From: Chryseobacterium camelliae
GTDB taxonomy: Bacteria > Bacteroidota > Bacteroidia > Flavobacteriales > Weeksellaceae
Direction: 5' to 3'
DNA length: 64,000 nucleotides
NCBI RefSeq assembly: GCF_030818575.1
Contig: NZ_JAUTAL010000001.1
Coordinates: forward strand, 3,038,001-3,102,000
Shown: one piece after another, positions 32,745-41,263 of the stretch
Numbering within the stretch: the stretch's first letter is position 1
How the letters are laid out: each line of letters starts with the position of its first letter
Made by a program: the position numbers and the translations under genes
The notes under the pieces: generated by a model
The model's input: only the letters and a program-made list of their open reading frames with translations
What the model was told of the DNA's origin: nothing
Databases searched by the model: none

Positions 32745-33488
32745 TTATTTCTTTTCAGGGAACGATGCCATGACTCTCCCGTTGTCATCGTAAAAATCCA
32801 GTTTTGCCTGGTTGTTTTTATCCACGTAGAACATGGCTTTCGGTGATCCTTTGTCATCAAAGAGGAACAGTCCATTATTTAAACTCCTCGATTTTCCCAG
32901 CATTACACGAGGAACGCCGCCCATCAGTCCTTGGGCTTCATATTCCCGGTACTTCCGCCTGGCTGCTTCAGGATCTTTTTTACCGATCTCATCCAGCTCT
33001 TTCATGATGTCCATGGTCTTTACCTGCGATTCTTTTGCCGGACGGTCATTGAAAGCCAGCGTGGAGCCGACAAACCTCTGGTCTCCTTTACCGAAATCCT
33101 GCGTCAGCAGCTGCATCACCTGGTCACCGTCATACTGGTCATAGGTCAGCGAAAGCCCGGATTCGTGGCCGTTTTTGGTCTTTTTACCATCATAGATAAA
33201 ACCTCCGCATTCTATGCCTTCTTCATTAAAGAACAGCATGCCCGAACGTTTTTTCCGGTCTTCATTAACGGCGAGCCCGTTGATTTTAGTCTTTCCATTC
33301 GGGAAGCGGCCTACGTTGGTCAGGATCATTTTTACGGTACCATCATTTTCTACGATATTGATCCGTTCCACGTCAATTTCACCGAATTTCTGATTCCCGC
33401 TTGTTTTAAACGCCGATGCGAAAATAAAGATCATCCCGCAGGCAGTGGCCGCTGCAAAAGTTCTTAAGAATACCAATTCTCTGTTCAT
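32745..33488 (-). CDS. Conserved exported protein, function unknown
   Basis: A 247-residue protein with an N-terminal hydrophobic segment (about 8-27, signal peptide or anchor). The body has repeated short segments of the type 'GMLFFNEEG', 'LFLFDDKG', 'LDFYDDNG', which suggests a beta-rich repeat fold, and one helical insert (about 150-185, EIGKKDPEAARRKYREYEAQ). I recognise it as a protein seen in Bacteroidetes but know no function. It ends 63 bases before the kinase start and may be in one unit with the LytS/LytR pair. Confidence 0.65.
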   Translation of the reverse strand: MNRELVFLRTFAAATACGMIFIFASAFKTSGNQKFGEIDVERINIVENDGTVKMILTNVGRFPNGKTKINGLAVNEDRKKRSGMLFFNEEGIECGGFIYDGKKTKNGHESGLSLTYDQYDGDQVMQLLTQDFGKGDQRFVGSTLAFNDRPAKESQVKTMDIMKELDEIGKKDPEAARRKYREYEAQGLMGGVPRVMLGKSRSLNNGLFLFDDKGSPKAMFYVDKNNQAKLDFYDDNGRVMASFPEKK

Positions 33489-33515
33489 TTCTCTTGATTT
33501 AAAAGATTAATGAAG

Positions 33516-33539
33516 CAAAAGTATGGTACCGTTTACCAT
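33516..33539 (-). promoter_or_regulatory. -7 element with adjoining inverted repeat before the 247-residue protein gene
   Basis: TACTTTTG (33516-33523, minus strand) is a -7 match 28 bases before the start. Directly upstream is ATGGTA-N5-TACCAT (33523-33539), a possible repressor or activator site. Confidence 0.45.
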
Positions 33540-33645
33540 TAAAGAACAGCAAAGTATTCAGCTCAGGAATAAAACCGGTGAACGCAGGAAAAATGAAAGT
33601 AAAGGGCATCAGAAGCTACACTCCTTATCCGGCTTACTGCTTTAA

Positions 33646-34155
33646 TTATTTCTTAGCCTTATCCGTTGTATTTTTCTTCTTCGTTTTCTTCGCCTTCCTG
33701 AACTCCCACGGCGATACTGCATTCTTATCTGCCCAGATGCCCAGCTTTTTCAGCTTTGCTTCATCCTGGAGTTTCCGGAGTTCCGTATTCTTAGAAGCCT
33801 TAAAATACCACCAGCCGAAACCGGCCCTGACAATTTCCCTGGACAGGTATTTATCATTGTCATAGAAAACACCTGCAACACCTCTTCCGTAACGGTCCTT
33901 TCCTACTTGGTAAAAGGTAACCGTTTTCCCGAAAACCTGGCCGGCCGTAAACTGTTTGGCCGCTTTCCCGAAGGCCTGGCTGTCTTCAGGGCAATCCACC
34001 TCGGCCAGGCGTAATGTCTGCTGGGTATTGTCGGAAAGCAGGACCACCACAGTGTCCCCGTCTTTGATTTTTATTACTTTCCCCCGGGTTTGGGAGCCTA
34101 CCAGAATGCACATCAAAAGGGCAACGGCAGAGATCATTGTTTTCATCAGCATCAA
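33646..34155 (-). CDS. Secreted thermonuclease-family (SNase-like) nuclease
   Basis: A 169-residue exported nuclease. A signal peptide covers about 1-22, then the SNase beta-barrel: KIKDGDTVVV (Ca-binding Asp), TLRLAEVDCPEDSQAFG with the catalytic Arg and Glu, and the second Arg in KDRYGRGVAGVFYD. All the catalytic residues known from the staphylococcal enzyme have counterparts. The C terminus is Lys-rich (AKKTKKKNTTDKAKK). It likely degrades extracellular or periplasmic DNA/RNA. It is monocistronic; a -7 match TATCTTTG lies at 34241-34248. Confidence 0.9.
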   Translation of the reverse strand: MMLMKTMISAVALLMCILVGSQTRGKVIKIKDGDTVVVLLSDNTQQTLRLAEVDCPEDSQAFGKAAKQFTAGQVFGKTVTFYQVGKDRYGRGVAGVFYDNDKYLSREIVRAGFGWWYFKASKNTELRKLQDEAKLKKLGIWADKNAVSPWEFRKAKKTKKKNTTDKAKK

Positions 34156-34513
34156 TTATAAATTCAGGATTATTGTAGCCTGTATATCCGGAGCCAATGA
34201 CTGCCGGTAAGGGCACCGTGACTCGGGGATTTTGGGCCTGCAAAGATAAAGCATATTGGTTACCGGCATCACTTCAGCATCATAAAATTATGCACAAACA
34301 GATCGCGATATACCCATCTGGTAAACTTATTGCTTTGGTAAAAGAACATTAAACAACATTTCAGGTGCAGAAATATAAACCTCTGAAAACGAAAAAACTA
34401 AATCCAATCTCTACGAAAGTACTATACCAACACCACAAAAAAGAGCAAAAAAATGTTTTATCGTAAAGAATTTTATATATTTGCACCATCTAACAATTAA
34501 AAAAATATTTACT
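34156..34513. other. 358-base intergenic region between nuclease and acpP
   Basis: Divergent promoters only: TATCTTTG (34241-34248, minus) for the nuclease and TATATTTG (34476-34483, plus) for acpP. I see nothing else structured. Confidence 0.5.
34476..34483 (+). promoter_or_regulatory. acpP -7 element
   Basis: TATATTTG, 31 bases before the acpP start. It excludes the longer in-frame start at 34481, which lies within this element. Confidence 0.6.
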
Positions 34514-34753
34514 ATGTCAGACATTGCATCAAGAGTAAAAGCTATCATCGCTGATAAGCTTGACGTTGAAGAAAAAGAAGTAACTCCTGAAGCTAGCTTC
34601 ACCAATGATTTAGGAGCTGATTCATTAGATACAGTTGAATTAATCATGGAATTCGAAAAAGAATTCAACATCCAGATTCCTGATGATCAGGCTGAAAAAA
34701 TTACTACTGTAGGACACGCTATTGCTTACATTGAGGAAGTAGTAAATAAATAA
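34514..34753 (+). CDS. acpP: Acyl carrier protein
   Basis: Carries the growing fatty acyl chain on a 4'-phosphopantetheine arm. The 79 residues start at 34514 ([20 protein letters not shown]). The attachment site is the Ser of [13 protein letters not shown]; the protein is strongly acidic and four-helical. It is the first gene of acpP-fabF-rnc-(IPExxxVDY)-pyk; the acpP-fabF-rnc part is conserved well beyond Bacteroidetes. Confidence 0.98.
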   Translation: MSDIASRVKAIIADKLDVEEKEVTPEASFTNDLGADSLDTVELIMEFEKEFNIQIPDDQAEKITTVGHAIAYIEEVVNK

Positions 34754-34785
34754 TATTCTTCAACAAGAACATTTAAAAAAAGTTT

Positions 34786-36030
34786 ATGGAATTAAAAAGA
34801 GTAGTTGTAACCGGTTTTGGCGCACTAACACCGATTGGAAATAATGCGAAGGATTACTGGGAAAATCTTGTGAAAGGTGAGAGCGGTGCAGCTCCGATTA
34901 CTCTTTTTGATGCCACAAACTTCAAAACAAAATTTGCCTGCGAGGTAAAAGGTTTCGATCCCCTGAACTTTTTCGACAAGAAAGAAGCGAAGAAGATGGA
35001 CCGGAACACGCAGTTTGGGCTGGTAGCCGCCAGGGAAGCTGTAAAGCATTCCAGAATCATTGAAGACCAGGTGGATAAAAACAGGGTTGGCGTGATCTGG
35101 GGTTCAGGAATCGGCGGGCTGGAGACATTTGAAAATGAAGTATTAGGCTGGGCGAATACGGATATCCCGAGGTTCAACCCATTCTTCATTCCTAAAATGA
35201 TTGCGGATATTACACCGGGGCATATTTCTATTGAATACGGATTTCACGGGCCTAACTACACTACGGTTTCTGCCTGTGCATCATCAGCCAATGCGCTGAT
35301 CGACTCCAAAATGATCATCCAGCTTGGAAAAGCGGATGTTATTGTGTGCGGAGGATCCGAAGCTGCCGTTACAGCGAGCGGTGTAGGCGGTTTCAATGCA
35401 ATGATGGCATTGTCCACAAGAAATGACGATCCAAAAACAGCTTCACGGCCTTTTGACAAAGACAGAGACGGATTTGTATTAGGGGAAGGAGCAGGATGCA
35501 TCATCCTTGAAGAGTATGAGCACGCTGTAAAACGCGGTGCCACGATTTATGCGGAATTGACCGGAGGAGGAATGAGTGCAGATGCGCACCATATGACTGC
35601 ACCTCACCCTGAAGGATTAGGCGCTTACCTGGTTATGAAAAACTGCCTGGAAGACGCGGGATTAACTACTGATGAAGTAGACCATATCAATATGCATGGT
35701 ACCTCTACTCCATTAGGAGACATCGCAGAATCCAGTGCTATTTCAAGACTTTTGGGAGAGCATGCCTATGACATTCAGATCAATTCCACCAAGTCCATGA
35801 CCGGGCACTTATTGGGTGCTGCAGGCGTGATTGAGGCTATTGCTGCGTTAGGAACTATTATTCATGGTGTTGTTCCTCCTACCATCAATCATTTCACTGA
35901 TGATGAAAATATCGACAGCAGACTGAACTTTACTTTCAACCACGCTGTACAGAAGGATGTAAAAGTAGCCATGAGCAATACATTCGGATTCGGCGGGCAC
36001 AATGCCTGCGTTCTGTTTAAGAAAATCTAA
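34786..36030 (+). CDS. fabF: Beta-ketoacyl-ACP synthase II
   Basis: Condensing enzyme of fatty acid elongation that joins malonyl-ACP to acyl-ACP. It has 414 residues, full length. The thiolase fold has the active-site Cys in TTVSACASSANAL, His in NMHGTSTPLGD, and His in STKSMTGHLLGAAG, the Cys-His-His triad of KAS I/II. It starts 32 bases after acpP and ends 9 bases before rnc. Confidence 0.98.
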   Translation: MELKRVVVTGFGALTPIGNNAKDYWENLVKGESGAAPITLFDATNFKTKFACEVKGFDPLNFFDKKEAKKMDRNTQFGLVAAREAVKHSRIIEDQVDKNRVGVIWGSGIGGLETFENEVLGWANTDIPRFNPFFIPKMIADITPGHISIEYGFHGPNYTTVSACASSANALIDSKMIIQLGKADVIVCGGSEAAVTASGVGGFNAMMALSTRNDDPKTASRPFDKDRDGFVLGEGAGCIILEEYEHAVKRGATIYAELTGGGMSADAHHMTAPHPEGLGAYLVMKNCLEDAGLTTDEVDHINMHGTSTPLGDIAESSAISRLLGEHAYDIQINSTKSMTGHLLGAAGVIEAIAALGTIIHGVVPPTINHFTDDENIDSRLNFTFNHAVQKDVKVAMSNTFGFGGHNACVLFKKI

Positions 36031-36039
36031 ATCTACTGA

Positions 36040-36804
36040 ATGGAGTTACAGAAATACTTTTCTAAATTCCTTCTCAAACAAAGAAAAAAGCAATTAACGG
36101 AGAGAGATTATTTCCTCAGTACCGAACTTACGAAAATGTTAGGGACCGAGGTACAGAACATCGCGCTCTACCGGGAAGCTTTTTCTTTGAAAAGCTCGTC
36201 TAAAAACCAAGACGGCAGCAATTATGAGCGCCTTGAATTCCTGGGCGACTCGGTTTTGGGAGCTGTTATCTCATGCCACCTGTTTCATACGTATCCTCAA
36301 GCCAATGAAGGATATCTTACCCAGATGAAATCCAAGATTGTCAACAGGAAAAACCTGAACAAGCTCGGAGAAGACCTGAAACTTACAGACCTCCTGCAGA
36401 AACAGAGTTCTGTAGCCTTAGGCGAAAATATCTGCGGAAACCTCTTTGAAGCACTGGTAGGAGCAGTTTACCTGGACTTCCAGTACGAAACCTGTAAAAA
36501 GATTATCCTCGAAAGGCTCCTTACGCCTTCCGAAATCAACAAGCTGGAAAATAAAATCGTCAGCTACAAAGGACTGCTGCTGGAATGGAGCCAGAAGAAG
36601 AAACTGAATATAAAATATGAAACCTGTGAAGAAATACAGGTAAACAAAGCGACGGTGTTTCGCTGCCACGTCTGGCTCGGGGATGAAAGGATTGCCAATG
36701 CAACCGAAACATCCAAAAAGAAAGCAGAAGAAAAAGCGGCACAAAGAGCATTTTATATTTTAAACAAAAAAGAAAACATACTTGGAAATTCAAAAACTAT
36801 ATGA
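36040..36804 (+). CDS. rnc: Ribonuclease III
   Basis: Double-strand-specific RNase for rRNA and mRNA processing. The 254 residues contain the RNase III domain with signature YERLEFLGDSVLGAVIS (about 60-76), the second acidic set in GNLFEALVGAVYLD, and a C-terminal dsRNA-binding domain (about 170-240, ending with TSKKKAEEKAAQRAF). An N-terminal extension of about 25 basic residues is common in Bacteroidetes. Its 3' end overlaps the next gene by 23 bases. Confidence 0.97.
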   Translation: MELQKYFSKFLLKQRKKQLTERDYFLSTELTKMLGTEVQNIALYREAFSLKSSSKNQDGSNYERLEFLGDSVLGAVISCHLFHTYPQANEGYLTQMKSKIVNRKNLNKLGEDLKLTDLLQKQSSVALGENICGNLFEALVGAVYLDFQYETCKKIILERLLTPSEINKLENKIVSYKGLLLEWSQKKKLNIKYETCEEIQVNKATVFRCHVWLGDERIANATETSKKKAEEKAAQRAFYILNKKENILGNSKTI

Positions 36805-37255
36805 TGTAGACGATACGGAATTTGAAAATATTGCCATTGGGTTGGTAAGATTAGTCAAACATATCCCTGATCATGAGTTTTTTTATAAAGTAAACCTGAA
36901 CAACGACCTCGTCTTCTCCAGAAAGAAGGACATCGTGTTCCACGGCGTGCACTATGATTATTTTTTCCCCAGGTTTCAGGCCTATCATAAGCACAGCCGC
37001 ACCTGCTTTACTTTTATTTCCAACCGATCTTCAGACAGTAAACAAAAAAAAATACAGACTGAGCTCTTTTCAGACGAGGAGAACATTAAGTTTTTATTAA
37101 ATAATCAGGTAGATGTGGAATATATTCTGCATAGTTCGGAACAATTTCCTGATTTTTCCTTAATTTTGCTCCCGGAAAATCTTGTGTTTCCGATTCAAGA
37201 TTATACATTAGGTTCCAGCGAGGAACTGTATCAAATTATCCAGTATTATGAATAA
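36782..37255 (+). CDS. IPExxxVDY family protein
   Basis: A 157-residue protein of unknown function. It is found in Bacteroidetes next to rnc and pyk. The name-giving C-terminal motif appears here in divergent form as LLPENLVFPIQDY. The start seems to be a TTG (36782) inside the end of rnc; no ATG fits in frame nearby. It overlaps pyk by 8 bases, so rnc, this gene and pyk are translationally coupled. Confidence 0.75.
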   Translation: MEIQKLYDVDDTEFENIAIGLVRLVKHIPDHEFFYKVNLNNDLVFSRKKDIVFHGVHYDYFFPRFQAYHKHSRTCFTFISNRSSDSKQKKIQTELFSDEENIKFLLNNQVDVEYILHSSEQFPDFSLILLPENLVFPIQDYTLGSSEELYQIIQYYE

Positions 37256-38693
37256 GTATTTAAAGAAAACAAAAATCATCGCGACACTTGGGCCGGCTTC
37301 CTCATCAAAAGAAGTCATGTTAGGATTAATGAAGGCTGGTGTTGATATTTTCAGAATAAATTTTTCACATGCAGATTACGACTTAGTTCGAAGCAATATA
37401 GACATCATCAGAGAGCTTAACAGAGAACACGGCTTTTCTGTAGGGATCCTGGGAGACCTCCAGGGGCCTAAATTGAGAGTAGGTGTGGTAAAGGAAGGTT
37501 CATACCTGAATCCTGGTGATATCCTTACATTCACCAACGAGAAAATCGAAGGAGATTCTACAAAAGTGTACATGACCTACCAGCAGTTCCCTCAGGATGT
37601 GAAAGTAGGTGAAAGAATCCTTATCGACGACGGAAAGCTGGTACTGGAAGTAACAGAAACCAATCTGATCGATACGGTAAAGGCCAAAACCATCCAGGGA
37701 GGACCATTGAGCTCTAAAAAAGGGGTTAACCTTCCTAATACGAATGTTTCGCTTCCTGCACTAACTGATAAGGACATCCAGGATGCCAACTTCATGCTTG
37801 ATATGGAAGTAGACTGGATCGCGCTTTCTTTCGTGCGTCATGCCCAGGACATTATCGATCTTAAAGAATTGATTTCCAAGCATCCGAACGGTATATTCAA
37901 GACCCCGATCATCGCTAAAATCGAAAAGCCGGAAGGCGTAAAAAATATCGATGAAATCTTATTGGAGTGCGACGGACTGATGGTTGCCCGTGGAGATTTA
38001 GGAGTGGAGGTTCCTATGGAAGAAGTTCCTGCGATCCAGAAAACACTGGTGGAAAAAGCAAGGTTCTATTCCAAGCCGGTCATCATTGCTACCCAGATGA
38101 TGGAAACCATGATCAACAGCTTGACGCCTACCAGAGCGGAAGTAAATGACGTGGCCAACTCCGTACTCGATGGGGCAGATGCCGTAATGCTTTCCGGAGA
38201 AACTTCTGTAGGAAGATACCCGGTACAGGTAGTTGAAAACATGGCGAAAATCGTTAAGAATATTGAAATGACGCATTTTTACCAGCATAAAAACGAACCG
38301 ATTGAAAAAGACTTCAATTGCATCGACGAAAGGTTCATTACGAACAGGGTTTGCCTTGCTGCCGTAAGAATTGCGAAAACAACCAATGTTTCTGCAATCG
38401 TTACCTTAACGAGTTCAGGATATACAGCATTCCAGCTTTCAGCTCACAGGCCGAATTCCCACATCATCGTATACAGCGGTAATAAAAAGGTCATCACCAT
38501 GCTGAACCTTCTTTGGGGTGTTCATGCGTATTATTATGACATGAAGAAATCTACTGATGAAACTATCATCCAGGTTAATATGCTTACCCATAATTACGGA
38601 TATATTGAAAGCGGTGACTTCGTGATCAACATCAACGCAACTCCTTCCTATGAAGGCGGTAAAACCAATACGCTGCGTCTGACGACAGTATAG
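37248..38693 (+). CDS. pyk: Pyruvate kinase
   Basis: Last step of glycolysis: phosphoenolpyruvate + ADP to pyruvate + ATP. The 481 residues have N-terminal KTKIIATLGPASSS, RINFSHADYD, the B-domain insert, the signature IIAKIEKPEGVKNIDEIL with catalytic Lys, MVARGDLGVEVP, and ATQMMETMI. The C-terminal domain lacks an extra PEP-utiliser extension. It is the last gene of the acpP operon, before a bidirectional terminator. Confidence 0.98.
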   Translation: MNKYLKKTKIIATLGPASSSKEVMLGLMKAGVDIFRINFSHADYDLVRSNIDIIRELNREHGFSVGILGDLQGPKLRVGVVKEGSYLNPGDILTFTNEKIEGDSTKVYMTYQQFPQDVKVGERILIDDGKLVLEVTETNLIDTVKAKTIQGGPLSSKKGVNLPNTNVSLPALTDKDIQDANFMLDMEVDWIALSFVRHAQDIIDLKELISKHPNGIFKTPIIAKIEKPEGVKNIDEILLECDGLMVARGDLGVEVPMEEVPAIQKTLVEKARFYSKPVIIATQMMETMINSLTPTRAEVNDVANSVLDGADAVMLSGETSVGRYPVQVVENMAKIVKNIEMTHFYQHKNEPIEKDFNCIDERFITNRVCLAAVRIAKTTNVSAIVTLTSSGYTAFQLSAHRPNSHIIVYSGNKKVITMLNLLWGVHAYYYDMKKSTDETIIQVNMLTHNYGYIESGDFVININATPSYEGGKTNTLRLTTV

Positions 38694-38740
38694 TACTGGG
38701 TTAAAAGTAAAAGAGAAAAAAGCTTAATGCTTTATCAATA

Positions 38741-38768
38741 AAAAACTCCGGAAATCTCCGGAGTTTTT
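38741..38768. terminator. Bidirectional terminator between pyk and the aldehyde dehydrogenase
   Basis: AAAAACTCCGG-AAATCT-CCGGAGTTTTT gives a stem with U-runs on both strands, suited to both convergent genes. Confidence 0.85.
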
Positions 38769-38786
38769 GTTGTTTTATGGTATTGG

Positions 38787-40088
38787 TTAGTTGCCTACCA
38801 CAGTCCTTGGTGTAACAAACTCACGTAAAGCCAGTAAAGAAAGCTCTGTACCGTATCCGGACGACTTGGTACCGCCAAACGGGAAACGCGGGTCGGAACT
38901 GGTCATTCTGTTGATATTAACCGTTCCGGATTCCAGGTTCTCTATGAAGAGTTTTTGGCGTTCCTGATCTTTTGTCCATACGGAATTGGAAAGCCCGAAA
39001 GGAATATCATTGGCGATCCTGACAGCTTCTTCATCATTCTGAGCGGTCAGAATCATTCCTAAAGGTCCAAAAAGCTCTTCCTGTAAAATGGGATTACCCG
39101 GATTGACCCTGATCAGTCCCGGAGTGAAGGCATTCTCAGATACCCTTTCCAAAGGCAGGATGATTTCCGCTCCGTTTTCCAGGGCTTTGTTGAATTGCTT
39201 TTCCAGATCATCGGCAAGATCTGCCCTCGCCATACCGGAAATTTTAGTTTCTTTATCCATAGGATCTCCCGGAACAAACTTCTTGTATTCCTCAATAAAC
39301 TTCGGCAGGAATTCTTCCTCAATTTTTTCATCAATGATGAATCTTTTGGCAGCAACACAGGTCTGTCCACAGTTTTGCAGCCTGGCCAGGGCACCTACTT
39401 TAGCCGCTTCATCAAGGTCCGCATCGCTTAATACGATAAAGGCATCACTTCCGCCTAGCTCCAGCAGAGATTTTTTAATATTCTGGCCTGCAATGGAAGC
39501 AACTTCTGCACCTGCTTTCTCGCTTCCGGTAAGGCTGACGCCCATGATGGCTTTATGTTCCAGAATTTCTTTCACTTCCCCATGCCCTACTTCAAGGTTC
39601 TGGAAAATCCCTTCAGGAAAGCCTGCTTCCAGGAATACCTGTTCAATGGCATTCCCGCTGCCGAAACAGATAGATGCATGCTTGAGAACCACGGTATTGC
39701 CCGCAAGGATGGCCGGAACCGCAAACCTGAGCACCTGCCAGAAAGGGAAGTTCCAGGGCATAACACCTAAAATCACGCCTTTAGGTACGTACTGAATTTC
39801 AGAATAATGGAATTCAGAATCCACCTTTTCAGGCTTCAGGATATTTTCAGCTTCGGCATAATAGTTCATCATCAGAGCACACTTCTCTACTTCTGCTACA
39901 GACTGTGCAATCGGTTTGTTCATTTCAGTGGTAATGATCTTACCGAACTTTTCAGAATCAGCGGACAGCAATGCAGCTGCTTTTGCGATCAGTTGCTGCC
40001 TTTCTTCAAAAGGTACTTTTTTCCATTCGTTGAAGGCCAGATCCGCCTTAAGGATTTTATTTTCAATCAATTGATCCATAATATACAT
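38787..40088 (-). CDS. NAD(P)-dependent aldehyde dehydrogenase (succinate-semialdehyde type)
   Basis: Oxidises an aldehyde to the acid. The 433 residues are slightly shorter than usual (about 455-490), as in the succinate-semialdehyde group of Bacteroidetes. The catalytic Cys lies in NCGQTCVAAKRF, the general-base Glu in LLELGGSDAFIVL, the cofactor site in MPWNFPFWQVLRFAVPA, and EELFGPLGMIL is conserved. The start could also be the ATG at 40079 (MDQLIENKI). It is followed by hut genes upstream on the same strand, but a 100-base gap leaves the operon link open. Confidence 0.85.
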   Translation of the reverse strand: MYIMDQLIENKILKADLAFNEWKKVPFEERQQLIAKAAALLSADSEKFGKIITTEMNKPIAQSVAEVEKCALMMNYYAEAENILKPEKVDSEFHYSEIQYVPKGVILGVMPWNFPFWQVLRFAVPAILAGNTVVLKHASICFGSGNAIEQVFLEAGFPEGIFQNLEVGHGEVKEILEHKAIMGVSLTGSEKAGAEVASIAGQNIKKSLLELGGSDAFIVLSDADLDEAAKVGALARLQNCGQTCVAAKRFIIDEKIEEEFLPKFIEEYKKFVPGDPMDKETKISGMARADLADDLEKQFNKALENGAEIILPLERVSENAFTPGLIRVNPGNPILQEELFGPLGMILTAQNDEEAVRIANDIPFGLSNSVWTKDQERQKLFIENLESGTVNINRMTSSDPRFPFGGTKSSGYGTELSLLALREFVTPRTVVGN

Positions 40089-40188
40089 TTTGTTTCATGA
40101 TGAAACAGGTTAAATCTTTCTTTATAAGGCAAATTATATTCCGGGGATCGGTTTACAGCAATGAATCTTTCTATAATCATCATGCCTG

Positions 40189-41103
40189 TTATACCATCAG
40201 CCATTCGTTCACCAGCGAAGCTGCCAGTCTGGCGGTCCGGTCCTGAATGTCATACAGGGGGTTGACTTCTGCCACGTCCAGCGCCACAAGTTTTTCCTGT
40301 TTCAGGATGTGCCTGTAGAAATGCATGAAGGCTGCGTCTGTAAAAATGCCGTTATAAGCAGATGCTGAAACTCCCGGAGCAATGGAGGCATTGAAAACAT
40401 CCATGCAAATGGTAAGATACACTACATCCACAGATTCACAAAGGTCATTGATGCGCTGGTATACCGAAGGAAGGTTCTCAAAAAACAGTTCATCAGCCAG
40501 GATGTATTTCATGCCGAACTGATGCGCAGTATCGAATAATTTCAGTGTATTGGAATTCCTCTGTATGCCGATATGCAGTGAATGGATGTCCCCTTCCTGT
40601 GCCACCTGCCAGAAACCGGTACCGGAACTCGCTCCTATGCCCTGTTCAGGCATACGGTTGTCAAAATGTGCATCAATGTTGATAATTCCTACCTTCTGTT
40701 CGGGAAAAGCAGTTTTAACCCCAAGGTAATGGCCATACATCACTTCATGCCCGCCGCCCAGGACAAGGGAACGGGCACCTTTGAGCAAGACTTTGGATAC
40801 CTTTTTAGCCAGGTCAGCCTGTGCCTGTTCCAGGTTTCCGCCTTCACAACTGATGTTGCCGAAATCCAAAAGGGAGAAATCCGGTAGAATAACCGGGAAA
40901 TTAGACATATTTTTTCTGATGATATCGGGGGCTTCCTTAGCTCCTTCCCTGCCTTTATTGCGTTTCACACCCTCATCTACGGTAAAGCCATGCAATACAA
41001 AATCGCCTTTTGATACCGCATCATAATCCGTTTCCTGCCTTACCCTCTGAAATATCCTGTGATGAAGAAGCTCTTCACCGTCTAATCTGCCTTGCCAAAT
41101 CAT
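40189..41103 (-). CDS. hutG: Formimidoylglutamase (arginase family)
   Basis: Hydrolyses N-formimidoyl-glutamate to glutamate and formamide, the last step of one histidine breakdown route. The 304 residues belong to the ureohydrolase family with metal-binding segments GGGHEVMYG, INIDAHFDNR and the third acidic set at TICMDVFNASIAPG. The third site departs from the usual SxDxxDP, as in Bacteroidetes members. It lies downstream of hutI on the same strand, which supports the hut assignment over arginase. hutU and hutH are not in the window. Confidence 0.85.
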   Translation of the reverse strand: MIWQGRLDGEELLHHRIFQRVRQETDYDAVSKGDFVLHGFTVDEGVKRNKGREGAKEAPDIIRKNMSNFPVILPDFSLLDFGNISCEGGNLEQAQADLAKKVSKVLLKGARSLVLGGGHEVMYGHYLGVKTAFPEQKVGIINIDAHFDNRMPEQGIGASSGTGFWQVAQEGDIHSLHIGIQRNSNTLKLFDTAHQFGMKYILADELFFENLPSVYQRINDLCESVDVVYLTICMDVFNASIAPGVSASAYNGIFTDAAFMHFYRHILKQEKLVALDVAEVNPLYDIQDRTARLAASLVNEWLMV

Positions 41104-41263
41104 TGTCTATTGTTTTGATCAGTAATCTATACTTTGGAACCAGCTATTGCCGGCCAATCCTGTACTGTTTATTTTGATATGATTGAAACCAATATAATTC
41201 CAAACGCGCTTTAAAAGTTTAAAAATCCAATGAAATTAATGAAGGACCGGTCCGGACACCGTT

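Noticed and set aside
39088-39795. 235-codon plus-strand frame
   Set aside because: It lies fully antisense to the aldehyde dehydrogenase; the composition is a mirror of its codons.
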